DNA from: Sandaracinaceae bacterium
GTDB lineage: Bacteria; Myxococcota_A; Polyangia; Polyangiales; Sandaracinaceae
Direction of reading: 5' to 3'
DNA length: 64,000 bases
Assembly: GCA_020633195.1 (NCBI GenBank)
Contig: JACKEC010000014.1
Span: forward strand, 1,254,114 to 1,318,113
The notes below the pieces were generated by a model. It worked only from the letters and a program-made list of their open reading frames with translations, had not been told where the DNA came from and ran no database searches. Positions 8,466-16,136 of the stretch are shown here, piece by piece (positions within the stretch are counted from its first letter, which is position 1; each line of letters begins with the position of its first letter). The position numbers were made by a program, and so were the translations under genes.

Positions 8466-8897
8466 ATGACCGAAGACTGGCGGGTAGAGGTGTTCTTCGA
8501 CGGCGACTGCCCGATCTGTGTTCGGGAGATCGGGATGCTCCGGTTCATGGACCGACGCGGCCGGATTCGCTTCACGGACATCGCCGCCCCGGGCTTCGAT
8601 CCCGTCGCCGCGGACGCGACGTACGAGACCCTGATGGAGCGCATCCACGGCCGACTTCGCGACGGCACCGTCATCGAAGGCGTGGAGGTCTTTCGCCAGC
8701 TCTACGGGGCGATCGGGCTCGGCTGGCTGGTCTGGCTGACGCGGCTCCCGCTGATCGCGCAGGCGCTCGAGATCGCCTACGAGGTCTTCGCCGACAACCG
8801 CCTCCGGTGGACGGGTCGGTGCGACGACCTCTGCGAGGGGCACGCGACGCGAGCCACGGACGCCGCGCCCTTCCCCAGCATGGCGAGCGTCGGCTGA
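8466..8897 (+). CDS. DCC-family (DUF393) thiol-disulfide oxidoreductase-like protein
   Basis: This 143-residue protein carries the DUF393 signature FFDGDCPICVRE near residue 10, whose CxxC may be redox active. It then has the family's MDRRGRIRFTDIAA and EVFRQLYGAIGLGWL segments. The family adopts a thioredoxin-like fold and is usually cytosolic or membrane-associated. Function is poorly defined, and links to disulfide exchange or DNA repair have been suggested. The gene starts at the ATG at 8466 and ends 61 bp before the CarH-like regulator, which has its own promoter-like sequence. The two need not form an operon. Confidence 0.8.
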   Translation: MTEDWRVEVFFDGDCPICVREIGMLRFMDRRGRIRFTDIAAPGFDPVAADATYETLMERIHGRLRDGTVIEGVEVFRQLYGAIGLGWLVWLTRLPLIAQALEIAYEVFADNRLRWTGRCDDLCEGHATRATDAAPFPSMASVG

Positions 8898-8924
8898 CCG
8901 AACGGCCACTGGGCGTTTTGGGCG

Positions 8925-8952
8925 TTTACGCGAGACTCGGCTGCCTTAGACT
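8925..8952 (+). promoter_or_regulatory. putative promoter of the CarH-like gene, leaderless arrangement
   Basis: TTTACG at 8925-8930 and TAGACT at 8947-8952 are separated by 16 bases. The GTG start follows the -10 element by exactly six bases, so transcription would begin at or next to the start codon. No Shine-Dalgarno is visible. The same -10 hexamer and spacing occur before the antitoxin-like gene at 32784. Confidence 0.4.
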
Positions 8953-8958
8953 TCGCTC

Positions 8959-9762
8959 GTGTCCGACCGACTCCTGACCAGCACCGAGGCGGCCGCCTGG
9001 CTGAGCGCCAGCCCGACGAGCGTCAAGCGATGGGCGGACGCCGGCCTGATCGACTGCGTGCGAACCGTCGGGAACCACCGCCGGTTCACCCTCGACGCGC
9101 TCGAGCGCTTCGCGCAGACGCAGGGGGGCGAGGCGTCGACCACCGGCGTCGGCGAGTGGATGACCCTGCTCCTCGAGCGAAACGTCGACGCGGTGCAGGG
9201 GCAGCTCCTGATGGAGCGGTCGGTCGCGCAGAGCTGGGCGGAGGCCTGCGATCGGCTCGCGCCGGTCCTCACCCAGATCGGGGAGGCCTGGGCGACGGGA
9301 GCGATCCGAGTCGTCGACGAGCACCTCGCGACCGAGCGGCTCGCCCGCGCGCTCGCGCGCATCGTCGACGCACAGCGCGTCGCGCCCAGCGGGCCGACGG
9401 CGATGCTGATGACCGTCGCCGGCGACGAGCACACGCTCGGGCTCGCGTTCGCGGAGGTCGTCTTCCGAGAGGCGGGCTGGCGCACGCTGTGGAGCGGCCG
9501 CTCGACGCCGATCGACGAGCTCGCCGACATCCTCCGCGAGCGCGGCGTGGACGTGCTGGCGGTGAGCGCATCGGTCTACTCGTCGGACGAGGCCCACCTC
9601 GACGAGCAGCTGGCGCTGCTGGAGCGCGCGTGCGCCGACGCGGGCTGCCGCCTCGTCATCGGTGGCAGCGGAGCTTGGCCCGACCGCGCAACGGACGCGC
9701 GGCGAACGACCTCGTTGCGTCAGCTCTCGCGGGTGATCTCGGAGATCACCGAAGAGCTCTGA
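8959..9762 (+). CDS. CarH-like B12-binding transcriptional regulator
   Basis: The product has 267 residues in three parts. A MerR/excisionase-type winged helix (residues 5-52, with EAAAWLSASPTSVKRWADAGL) comes first. A four-helix bundle follows (about 65-135), then a B12-binding Rossmann domain (about 145-260). Signature residues of light-sensing CarH/LitR regulators are present: the W-x9-EH motif (W111, E121, H122) and the cobalamin ligand motif DxHxxG (D156, H158, G161). Known CarH proteins bind adenosylcobalamin in the dark, tetramerise on DNA to repress carotenoid genes, and fall apart in light. No carotenoid gene is nearby, so the targets are unknown. The GTG at 8959 is the only sensible start. 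Confidence 0.85.
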   Translation: MSDRLLTSTEAAAWLSASPTSVKRWADAGLIDCVRTVGNHRRFTLDALERFAQTQGGEASTTGVGEWMTLLLERNVDAVQGQLLMERSVAQSWAEACDRLAPVLTQIGEAWATGAIRVVDEHLATERLARALARIVDAQRVAPSGPTAMLMTVAGDEHTLGLAFAEVVFREAGWRTLWSGRSTPIDELADILRERGVDVLAVSASVYSSDEAHLDEQLALLERACADAGCRLVIGGSGAWPDRATDARRTTSLRQLSRVISEITEEL

Positions 9763-10510
9763 CGACGGCGCCGGTATCGATCGGGGGCGCCGCCCTCGAC
9801 GACGAGCCGTAGCGGAGCTGCCAGCGACGGAACCGAAGGACGAGCTCCTCCGTCGGGGCCGTCGCGGTCGTGTCGATCGCCGACGGCGGACCGGTCTCGT
9901 CGGTGAGCTCCGCCCGGTCCACGAACACGCGGGTGCGGTGGAGATCGATCGGGACGCACCAGAGCCGGAGCAGGTCCTCGTCCTCACCGCCCCACCCCGT
10001 GCGCAGCTCGATGCCGTGGGGGCGAACCCAGTCGAGCTGAGCGACGCCGAGCTCGCCGCTGCCCCAGCGCACGGCGACGCCGCGCAGGGTCGTCACGACG
10101 GTGGGCGTCTCCGCGCGGAGCCACGCGCTCAGGCGGCGAGCCGTCGCGGAGTCGCGCTGCAAGCTCCGTTGCGGTTGGACGAGGAGGCGCTCCATCACCT
10201 CGGTCCAGGGCATCGCCCAGGTCTCGACGCGACGGGCGCGCTCGCCGGCGGGCTCCTCGAGGGCCGGCGGCGGCCCCGCGCCGCGCCGGTCGGTGAAGAC
10301 GAACACGAAGCCGCCCGCCTCCACGGCGGGCAGCGGGATCGCGCGCGCCGCGTCGCCGATCTGGTGGAGGTCCACCACCGCCGCGGCGCGACCTTCGGCG
10401 TCCCGACGGACGACGAGGCGCTCGGACGCGACGGTGACGGTCCGAGGCTCGACGCCGAGCTGCTCCGAGCACAGGACCGGGACCCACTGCCCGGCGATCC
10501 CGTCAAACAT
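9746..10510 (-). CDS. Rieske oxygenase-like protein lacking the 2Fe-2S ligands
   Basis: This is a 254-residue soluble protein. The N terminus (FDGIAGQWVPVLCSEQLG, then VASERLVVRRDAEGRAAAVVD) follows the pattern of Rieske-type oxygenase N-terminal domains, which usually run 'W-PV-x-S-x-L ... LV-x-R-x-x-G-x-x-A-x-x-D'. The C-x-H and C-x2-H pairs that should follow are absent; instead the sequence reads LHQIGDAARAIPL. The second half (VAQLDWVRPHGIELRTGWGG ... LRLWCVPIDLHRTRVFVDRA) resembles the substrate domain of such enzymes. It overlaps the redoxin-like gene by 8 bp and is probably translated from the same message. It may have a binding rather than redox role, and the family is tentative. Confidence 0.55.
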   Translation of the reverse strand: MFDGIAGQWVPVLCSEQLGVEPRTVTVASERLVVRRDAEGRAAAVVDLHQIGDAARAIPLPAVEAGGFVFVFTDRRGAGPPPALEEPAGERARRVETWAMPWTEVMERLLVQPQRSLQRDSATARRLSAWLRAETPTVVTTLRGVAVRWGSGELGVAQLDWVRPHGIELRTGWGGEDEDLLRLWCVPIDLHRTRVFVDRAELTDETGPPSAIDTTATAPTEELVLRFRRWQLRYGSSSRAAPPIDTGAVVRALR

Positions 10511-10994
10511 GCGCGGCCTCGTCGCGCTGCCGCGCGATCTGTCGAGCGACCCCGTGGTCGAGCGACGCGCCGAGGGCGTCGAAGAAGCGCTCGAGCGCCT
10601 GCGCGTCGAGCACCCCACGAGCGCAGAACACGACCTCCCCGCGCGCGTCGACGATCGCGACCGTCGATCCGCCGCCCGGGAGCCGCCACGGGCCGCGCTC
10701 GAGCGCGCGGTCGAAGTCCATCCAGAGCTCCGCGCCGTACCGCGCCGCGATCACCCCGATCGCGGCGGTGACCACCGGCCGCACGAAGGACAGCCCGTCG
10801 ACGTCGGCGACGCCGAGCACGTCGAAGCGGTCGCCCATCGTCCCCCGCTCGAGGAGCAGCCCGCAGGACTCCTTGAGGTGGAGGTTGTCGTCCACATGGT
10901 CTCGAGCCTCGTAGAAGACGACGACGGTCTTGCCGCGGAGCGTGCTCGGGTCGAGCGTCCGGCCGCGAGTGGATTGGATGGTTTGGGTGGCCAC
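10503..10994 (-). CDS. redoxin/AhpC-TSA-like protein
   Basis: The product has about 163 residues from the GTG at 10994; a TTG at 11030 would add 12 residues. The order of elements is that of a peroxiredoxin or thioredoxin-like fold: LRGKTVVVFYEARDH, then KESCGLLLERG, RFDVLGVADVDG, and WRLPGGGSTVAIVDARGEVVFCARG. The peroxidatic Cys position (normally in a TPVC-type loop) is not conserved; the nearest is the C in KESCG. It overlaps the Rieske-like gene and looks like its partner. The gene is divergent from tsaC across an AT-richer gap. Confidence 0.6.
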   Translation of the reverse strand: MATQTIQSTRGRTLDPSTLRGKTVVVFYEARDHVDDNLHLKESCGLLLERGTMGDRFDVLGVADVDGLSFVRPVVTAAIGVIAARYGAELWMDFDRALERGPWRLPGGGSTVAIVDARGEVVFCARGVLDAQALERFFDALGASLDHGVARQIARQRDEAAHV

Positions 10995-11135
10995 GATCGT
11001 AGGAATAAGACCAATTCGACCCTTACGCAAGACACGACATGGAATTTATTCGCCAGAATCGACCGTTTCGACCAGGCGTCACCAGCCTCGCGTTCGATTG
11101 CCGCTCGGGGCCTCGTCGCCCAAGCTCCCGACGCC

Positions 11136-12062
11136 TTGCAGGGTGCGATCGACGAAGCCGTAGAGGCGCTGCGCGCGGGACAGCTCGTCGCGTTTCCGAC
11201 GGAGACCGTGTACGGGCTCGGGGCGGACGCGCGCGCCGACGCCGCGGTCCGGCGAGTCTTCGCGGCGAAGGGGCGACCCGCCGACCACCCGCTGATCGTC
11301 CACCTCGGCTCCGTCGACGAGGTCGACGCGTGGGCGACCGACGTGCCCGACGCGGCGCGAGCGCTCCTCGAGCGGTTCTCTCCGGGGCCGCTGACGGTGA
11401 TCCTGAAGCGCGCGGAGGGGGTGAGCGACGTCGTGACCGGCGGCCAGCCGACGGTCGGGCTCCGCGTCCCCGATCACCCCGTGGCGCTCGCGCTGCTGCG
11501 CGCGTTCGGCTCCGGGATCGCGGCGCCGAGCGCGAACCGCTTCGGCTCGGTCAGCCCGACGACGGCCGCGCACGTCGCGCTCGAGCTCGGGGACCGAGTC
11601 GCCTTGATCCTCGACGGCGGCCCGTGCCGCGTGGGGATCGAGTCGACGATCGTGGACTTCAGCGGCGACGCGCCAGCCCTGCTGCGGCCTGGCGGCCTCG
11701 ACGTCGAGGCGATCGAGGCCGCGCTCGGGCGGCCCCTCGCCGACGCTCCCGCCGGGCTGCGCGCGCCCGGCACGCTCGCGTCCCACTACGCGCCGTCCGC
11801 GCGCGTGCTCGCGGTCGACGCGCGCGAGCTCGACGCGACCGTCCGCGCGCAGGCCGGGCGGGTGGTCGTCCTCGGCCACCGCGACGTCGAGGGGATCGCG
11901 CGGATCGATCTGCCCGAGGATCCGCGGGCGGCGGCGAGGCGACTCTACGCGGCCCTGCGCGAGGTCGACGAGCGCGGCTTCGACGTCGCCGTCGTCGAGC
12001 TGCCCGCGCCCGTCGGCCTCGGCCGCGCCATCGCGGACCGCCTCCGCCGCGCCTCGACCTGA
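11136..12062 (+). CDS. tsaC: L-threonylcarbamoyladenylate synthase (Sua5/TsaC family)
   Basis: This enzyme makes threonylcarbamoyl-AMP from threonine, bicarbonate and ATP, the first step of the t6A37 modification of ANN-decoding tRNAs. The YrdC core shows PTETVYGLGADA, KGRPADHPLIVHL, GPLTVILKR, TVGLRVPDHP, APSANRFGSVSPT and IESTIVDFSG. The C-terminal Sua5 extension follows (APGTLASHYAPSARVL). No ATG or GTG lies in frame near the beginning; the TTG at 11136 is the best start and gives 308 residues, normal for the two-domain form. It converges with the AgmX-like gene, with one base between the stops. Confidence 0.88.
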   Translation: MQGAIDEAVEALRAGQLVAFPTETVYGLGADARADAAVRRVFAAKGRPADHPLIVHLGSVDEVDAWATDVPDAARALLERFSPGPLTVILKRAEGVSDVVTGGQPTVGLRVPDHPVALALLRAFGSGIAAPSANRFGSVSPTTAAHVALELGDRVALILDGGPCRVGIESTIVDFSGDAPALLRPGGLDVEAIEAALGRPLADAPAGLRAPGTLASHYAPSARVLAVDARELDATVRAQAGRVVVLGHRDVEGIARIDLPEDPRAAARRLYAALREVDERGFDVAVVELPAPVGLGRAIADRLRRAST

Positions 12063-12063
12063 G

Positions 12064-13497
12064 CTAGTTCTGCCGGGCGAGCACGACGGGGAAGTCGACG
12101 CGCACGGGAAACTCCGGGCCGGTCCGGACGCGCACCGTCTGGATCGATCGCACGACGCAAGCGGCGAGCGCGTCCGAGCCGGTGGTGTTCGTCGAGGCGC
12201 GGACCCCCTGGAGGTGGCCGGGCGGCATGACCTCCATCGTCAGCGTGATGCGACCGCTCGCGTCGGGGTCACCGTGCGAGAGCACGTGCTCGTAGCAGCG
12301 CTGCACCGCGGCCATGCGCCCGCGCAGGGCCCGGATGAGCTCACGCGAGTCGAAGCCCGGGTCGTCGGGCTCGGGCGTGCCGAAGATCGGCGGCGGCGTG
12401 CCGCGCGGCACGACGACCTCGACCTCCTCGACGGGGCGCCCCTCGGGGCGCCGCCCCGTGCCGACGCCGGGTCGACGATCGAGATCGCCGAGGCCGCGGG
12501 TGACCGTCGCGACCGCGTTCCCGTCGCGCTCGTGGAGCACGCCGTCGTCGGTCGTCGCCACGCCGTTGCCGTCGACCACGTCGAACACCGACGCCGCGCT
12601 CTGGGTGTCCGCTCCGTTCCGCAGCGCGTCGAAGGCGCCGGGGCGCCCCGAGCCGGGCGCGATCCCCGCGATCACGAGCTGCTCGGCGACGTTGCGCGCG
12701 ATCGCGTCGGGATCGATCGACGAGTCTGCCGACGACGAGTTGTTCGAGGGACGCGACCTCGGCGTGTCGTTCCGCGCCGGAGTCGGCGTCGCGTCCGAGG
12801 GCGGCGCGTCCTCGCCGACGTCGTCGGTCGCGTCCGCGATCTCGTCGCCCTCGTCCATCTCGGGCGTGTCCTCCTCCGGCGGCAGCGGAGGGTCGGGGTA
12901 GATCAGCTCGGCGTAGCGGTCCGGGACGAGCGAGGTCTCGACCGGCCAGTCCGCCTCGATGAGGTACGCGACCACGCCGAGGTGCAGGCAGAAGCTCGCG
13001 GCGACGAAGCTCGTGAACCACCAGTCGGCGCCGCTCAGCAGGCCGCCCCGCAGCGACGCGGGGAGCTGGGGCTTCAGCTTGGCCGGAGGCCGATCGACGA
13101 GCTGCACGAGCAGCGACGCGCCGCCGCCGACCTCGATGCGCGCGCGCGTCGAGTCGTCGAGCTCGAGGTCTCGGGTGCCTCCATCGGTGAGCGCCTCGAG
13201 GGAGCCGGCCTCCGTGCGACCGCGGAGCCCGGGGGTCGCGCGGAGCACCCAGCCGCCGCGCTCGAACGCGAGCAGCGTGCGCGTGGGGCCGGACGTCGGC
13301 ACGTCGCCGGACGCGCCCATCGTGATCGGGTGATCCGGATCGGTGACGCGCTCGAGCTCGATCACTCCGTCGCGGACCACCGCCCAGCGGACCCACCGCG
13401 GGCCGGGCGCGCGCTGCGTGGTCGCGCGCATCACGGCGGTCATGGCGCCGGCGTCGGGACGGACGGGTCCATCCCCCGGAGAAGAAAGCTCGGGCAT
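12064..13497 (-). CDS. AgmX/PglI C-terminal domain protein
   Basis: The protein has 477 residues. The N-terminal part (about 30-165) has an FHA-like beta pattern. One membrane helix lies near 185-200 (FVAASFCLHLGVVAYLI). A long acidic, Pro- and Ser-rich periplasmic linker with a Ser/Asn tract follows. The last roughly 110 residues hold the TonB-like AgmX/PglI domain (LRGRMAAVQRCYEHVLSHGDPDASGR ending VDFPVVLARQN), with two conserved cysteines. In Myxococcus such proteins are linked to gliding and type IV pilus-associated machines. The ATG at 13497 is preceded by GGAGG at good spacing. It sits downstream of an ABC1 kinase gene on the opposite side of a 63-bp gap. Confidence 0.8.
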   Translation of the reverse strand: MPELSSPGDGPVRPDAGAMTAVMRATTQRAPGPRWVRWAVVRDGVIELERVTDPDHPITMGASGDVPTSGPTRTLLAFERGGWVLRATPGLRGRTEAGSLEALTDGGTRDLELDDSTRARIEVGGGASLLVQLVDRPPAKLKPQLPASLRGGLLSGADWWFTSFVAASFCLHLGVVAYLIEADWPVETSLVPDRYAELIYPDPPLPPEEDTPEMDEGDEIADATDDVGEDAPPSDATPTPARNDTPRSRPSNNSSSADSSIDPDAIARNVAEQLVIAGIAPGSGRPGAFDALRNGADTQSAASVFDVVDGNGVATTDDGVLHERDGNAVATVTRGLGDLDRRPGVGTGRRPEGRPVEEVEVVVPRGTPPPIFGTPEPDDPGFDSRELIRALRGRMAAVQRCYEHVLSHGDPDASGRITLTMEVMPPGHLQGVRASTNTTGSDALAACVVRSIQTVRVRTGPEFPVRVDFPVVLARQN

Positions 13498-13560
13498 CGG
13501 ATACCTCCAGAGCGCGGCGCACGGCGCGCATCTCGATGGGTCGGGTGTGGGCTCGCCGGG

Positions 13561-14991
13561 TCAGACAGCGTCGATCGCGGGAGGTTCCGCGGCCCGCGCC
13601 GCTTCTTCCTTCGCGCGCTTCTCCATCACCAGCGGCATCACGTACGGGAACCCGATCCGCATTGGATCCACGTCCGCGTCGATCGTGCCCACGAGCCAGA
13701 ACATCAGCACCGACGCGCGCTCCACGTAGAACCACCCCTCGGGGTAGTCGACGGAGCGCATCAGCTCGCGCAGCTCCTCGCGCTCCACGTCCGGATCCGC
13801 GAGCTTCTCGAGCTCGTCCGGGCTCGCCCGCATCAGCGCGCCCGGCGTCCGATCCTTGATGCGCAGGAGCTTCTGGAAGTAGCTCTCGACCGTCTTCTCG
13901 AGCAGCTCGTGGTTGGCCTCGTGCGAGGCGAAGCCCATCTGCAGGAAGCCCTTGAGGAGACGCGAGCCGTCCTCGTCGAAGAGGCCCTGCAGGATCTCGA
14001 TCATCCCGTCGACGAGCTCTTGCCGGACGACGCTGATCGCGCCGAAGTCGAGCACGACGATGTTCGGCCGCGACGGCTTGCGACCGGGCTGCACGAGGAA
14101 GTTCCCCGGGTGCGGGTCGGCGTGGAAGAGCCGGTTCAAGAAGACTTGCTCGTAGAAGCACTCGACGAGGCGGACGGCGACCGCGTGCGGCTCGATGCCC
14201 ATCGCCTCCATCTCGTCCACCTTGTTGATCTTGAGCCCCTCCATGAACGTCATCGTGAGGACGTTCGAGGTGGTCAGATCCCAGATGACCTCGGGGAAGA
14301 GGATGTGCTTGCGGTGGGCGAAGCTCTTGGCCATCGCCTCCATCATCTCGGCCTCGTGCAGGTACTCGGTCTCGCGGTCCAAGAGGTCCTGCAGCGCGTC
14401 GCCGACCCGCTCGATGTTCTGCACCGGGACGAACCACTTGTAGACCTCGATGGCGAGCCGCAGCACGCGCATGTCGGTCTTGATGAGCGGCCGGATGCCC
14501 GGGTAGAGCACCTTCACCGCGAGCTTGGTCCCGTCGGGGAGCCAGGCCTCGTGCACCTGCCCGAGCGACGCCGCCGCGATCGGCTGCTCCTCGATCCTGT
14601 CGTAGAGCTCCGCGGCGGTCTTGCCGAAGTCCTCGAAGAAGGTGTCGGCGAGCTCGGAGAACGGGCGCGGCGGCACCGCGTCTTGCAGGGACTCGAGCTC
14701 CTTCGTGTACACGCGCGGCAGGAAGCCGCCCATGATCGAGAGGACCTGGCCGAGCTTGATGTAGACGCCGCGCAGCCGGAGGATCGCGCGGAGCAGGCGC
14801 TTGGCGTTGCGCTGGTCCACGCGCTTGCGCCGCCGATGCAGCCAGTCGGGCAAGCGGCGTCGATCGCGTCCGGTCTTCGGGTCGCGCTCCCAGACGGAGA
14901 GCAGCTGCGTCATCCCGAGCTGGAACATGTAGCTGAAGAAGATCAGCCCGAAGACCGCGAGCGCCCGAATCGTCCGAACGAAGAGCTGCAC
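13561..14991 (-). CDS. ABC1/UbiB-family atypical kinase
   Basis: This is a 476-residue UbiB-like protein. An N-terminal hydrophobic segment (VFGLIFFSYMF) precedes the family's KxGQ motif (YIKLGQVLSIMG). The kinase-like core has the Ala-rich AAASLGQVHEAWL loop, the ATP lysine in LAVKVLYPGI, the catalytic-loop motif FHADPHPGNFLV and the metal motif LDFGA. C-terminal hydrophobic stretches are moderate. UbiB proteins support ubiquinone synthesis or lipid trafficking, and the substrate here is unknown. The start is GTG at 14991. A second, more divergent family member lies at 48690, so the genome has at least two. Confidence 0.85.
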   Translation of the reverse strand: MQLFVRTIRALAVFGLIFFSYMFQLGMTQLLSVWERDPKTGRDRRRLPDWLHRRRKRVDQRNAKRLLRAILRLRGVYIKLGQVLSIMGGFLPRVYTKELESLQDAVPPRPFSELADTFFEDFGKTAAELYDRIEEQPIAAASLGQVHEAWLPDGTKLAVKVLYPGIRPLIKTDMRVLRLAIEVYKWFVPVQNIERVGDALQDLLDRETEYLHEAEMMEAMAKSFAHRKHILFPEVIWDLTTSNVLTMTFMEGLKINKVDEMEAMGIEPHAVAVRLVECFYEQVFLNRLFHADPHPGNFLVQPGRKPSRPNIVVLDFGAISVVRQELVDGMIEILQGLFDEDGSRLLKGFLQMGFASHEANHELLEKTVESYFQKLLRIKDRTPGALMRASPDELEKLADPDVEREELRELMRSVDYPEGWFYVERASVLMFWLVGTIDADVDPMRIGFPYVMPLVMEKRAKEEAARAAEPPAIDAV

Positions 14992-15147
14992 GAGGGTGCG
15001 GCGAGGCTAGCAGGAACCCGCGCCGCGCGGGGGGCTCGCTTTCTTGACTAAACGAGTGTGGTACGAGTCGGCCGGTGATTCAGGCCTCTTCGGCGCCAGC
15101 TGCGCTATTCCCGACCCCTCCGATTGACAATCTCGACGAACTCGCCC

Positions 15148-15921
15148 ATGAATCACTCGATGGAAGCGCTCCAGCTCGTTCCCCCGGAACGCGGAGACCT
15201 CGACCTCGAGGCCGCCAACGCGGAGCTCGAGGGCGCCGACGCGGAGGAGATCGTCCGCTGGGCCGCCGAGACCTTCGGCGAGCGCCTCGTGATGACGTCC
15301 AGCTTCGGAGCGCACAGCGCGTTGATGCTGCACCTCGCCTCGCGCGTCGTGCCGAAGATCCCCGTCATCTTCCTCGACACGGGCTACCTGTTCCCCGAGA
15401 CCTACCAGTTCGCCGAGGCGCTGCGCGCGCGCTTCGGGCTGCGCATCGAGGTCTTCGCGCCGACGATCACCGCCGCTCGACAGGAGGCCCTGTACGGTCG
15501 CCTCTACGACGGCGACGAGGCCGATCTCGCGCGCTACCAGGAGATCAACAAGCTCGAGCCGATGCGCCGCGCGCTGCGCGAGCTCGACGCCGGGGCCTGG
15601 CTCGCGGGGCTCCGCGCCGAGCAGACGAGCTTCCGCAGCGGGCTGTCGACGGTCACCGTCCAGAACGGCATCTACAAGGTCCACCCGATCCTGCGCTGGT
15701 CGAAGAAGGACGTGGTCGACTACTTCGACCTCTACGACCTGCCCCACCACCCGCTGTTCGCGTGGGGCTACCGGTCCATCGGCGACGTGCACTCGACCAC
15801 GCCGGTGGCGCCCGACGAGACCGACGATCGCGCCGGCCGCCAGCTCGGCGAGAAGCGCGAGTGCGGCATCCATCTCCCCGATCCCGAGGCTCAGGCGAGC
15901 CTCAAGAGCTCGGGGCTCTAG
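15148..15921 (+). CDS. cysH: phosphoadenylyl-sulfate reductase
   Basis: This cytosolic enzyme reduces PAPS to sulfite with thioredoxin. The 257-residue sequence has the nucleotide-binding SFGAHSALMLHL, the FLDTGYLFPETYQF block, and AGLRAEQTSFRSGL. A C-terminal catalytic KRECGIH is the usual KRECGLH motif. The two CC pairs that ligate the 4Fe-4S cluster in APS reductases are absent (INKLEPMRRAL occupies that place), so it should use PAPS. That agrees with a functional cysC at 1700. The ATG at 15148 is used; a TTG at 15124 is an upstream alternative. TTGACT at about 15043 could be a -35 element. Confidence 0.92.
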   Translation: MNHSMEALQLVPPERGDLDLEAANAELEGADAEEIVRWAAETFGERLVMTSSFGAHSALMLHLASRVVPKIPVIFLDTGYLFPETYQFAEALRARFGLRIEVFAPTITAARQEALYGRLYDGDEADLARYQEINKLEPMRRALRELDAGAWLAGLRAEQTSFRSGLSTVTVQNGIYKVHPILRWSKKDVVDYFDLYDLPHHPLFAWGYRSIGDVHSTTPVAPDETDDRAGRQLGEKRECGIHLPDPEAQASLKSSGL

Positions 15922-15933
15922 CCCGGTTCCAGA

Positions 15934-16066
15934 CACCACGGAGGCGCGGAGGCACGGAGAGGACATCATCGACCCACGAGACGCGCGGCGATTGTCGGCG
16001 GCGCGCGCCACGTCCCCCTCCCCCACCCTCTACCCTACCGCTCCGCGCTTCCGCGCCTCCGTGGTG
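15934..16066. repeat. 26-bp imperfect inverted repeat with an 81-bp spacer
   Basis: 15934-15959 and 16041-16066 are inverted copies (24 of 26 positions match; the outer 17 bp, CACCACGGAGGCGCGGA, match exactly). The gap holds no open frame of note. It sits between cysH and the next plus-strand gene. The size fits a small non-autonomous palindromic element, although a large RNA stem is also possible. The 215 bp of 15922-16136 contain nothing else I can name. Confidence 0.7.
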
Positions 16067-16136
16067 ACCCCGCCCTCCTCTCGCCCACGCCCGCTCGCCC
16101 TTGACCTCGGGCCAGCGGACGGTTGAACTCGGCGCG

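Noticed and set aside
12214..15051. Plus-strand open frame of 945 codons opposite the AgmX-like and ABC1 genes
   Set aside because: It spans two recognised minus-strand genes and the gap between them, so it is an antisense shadow.
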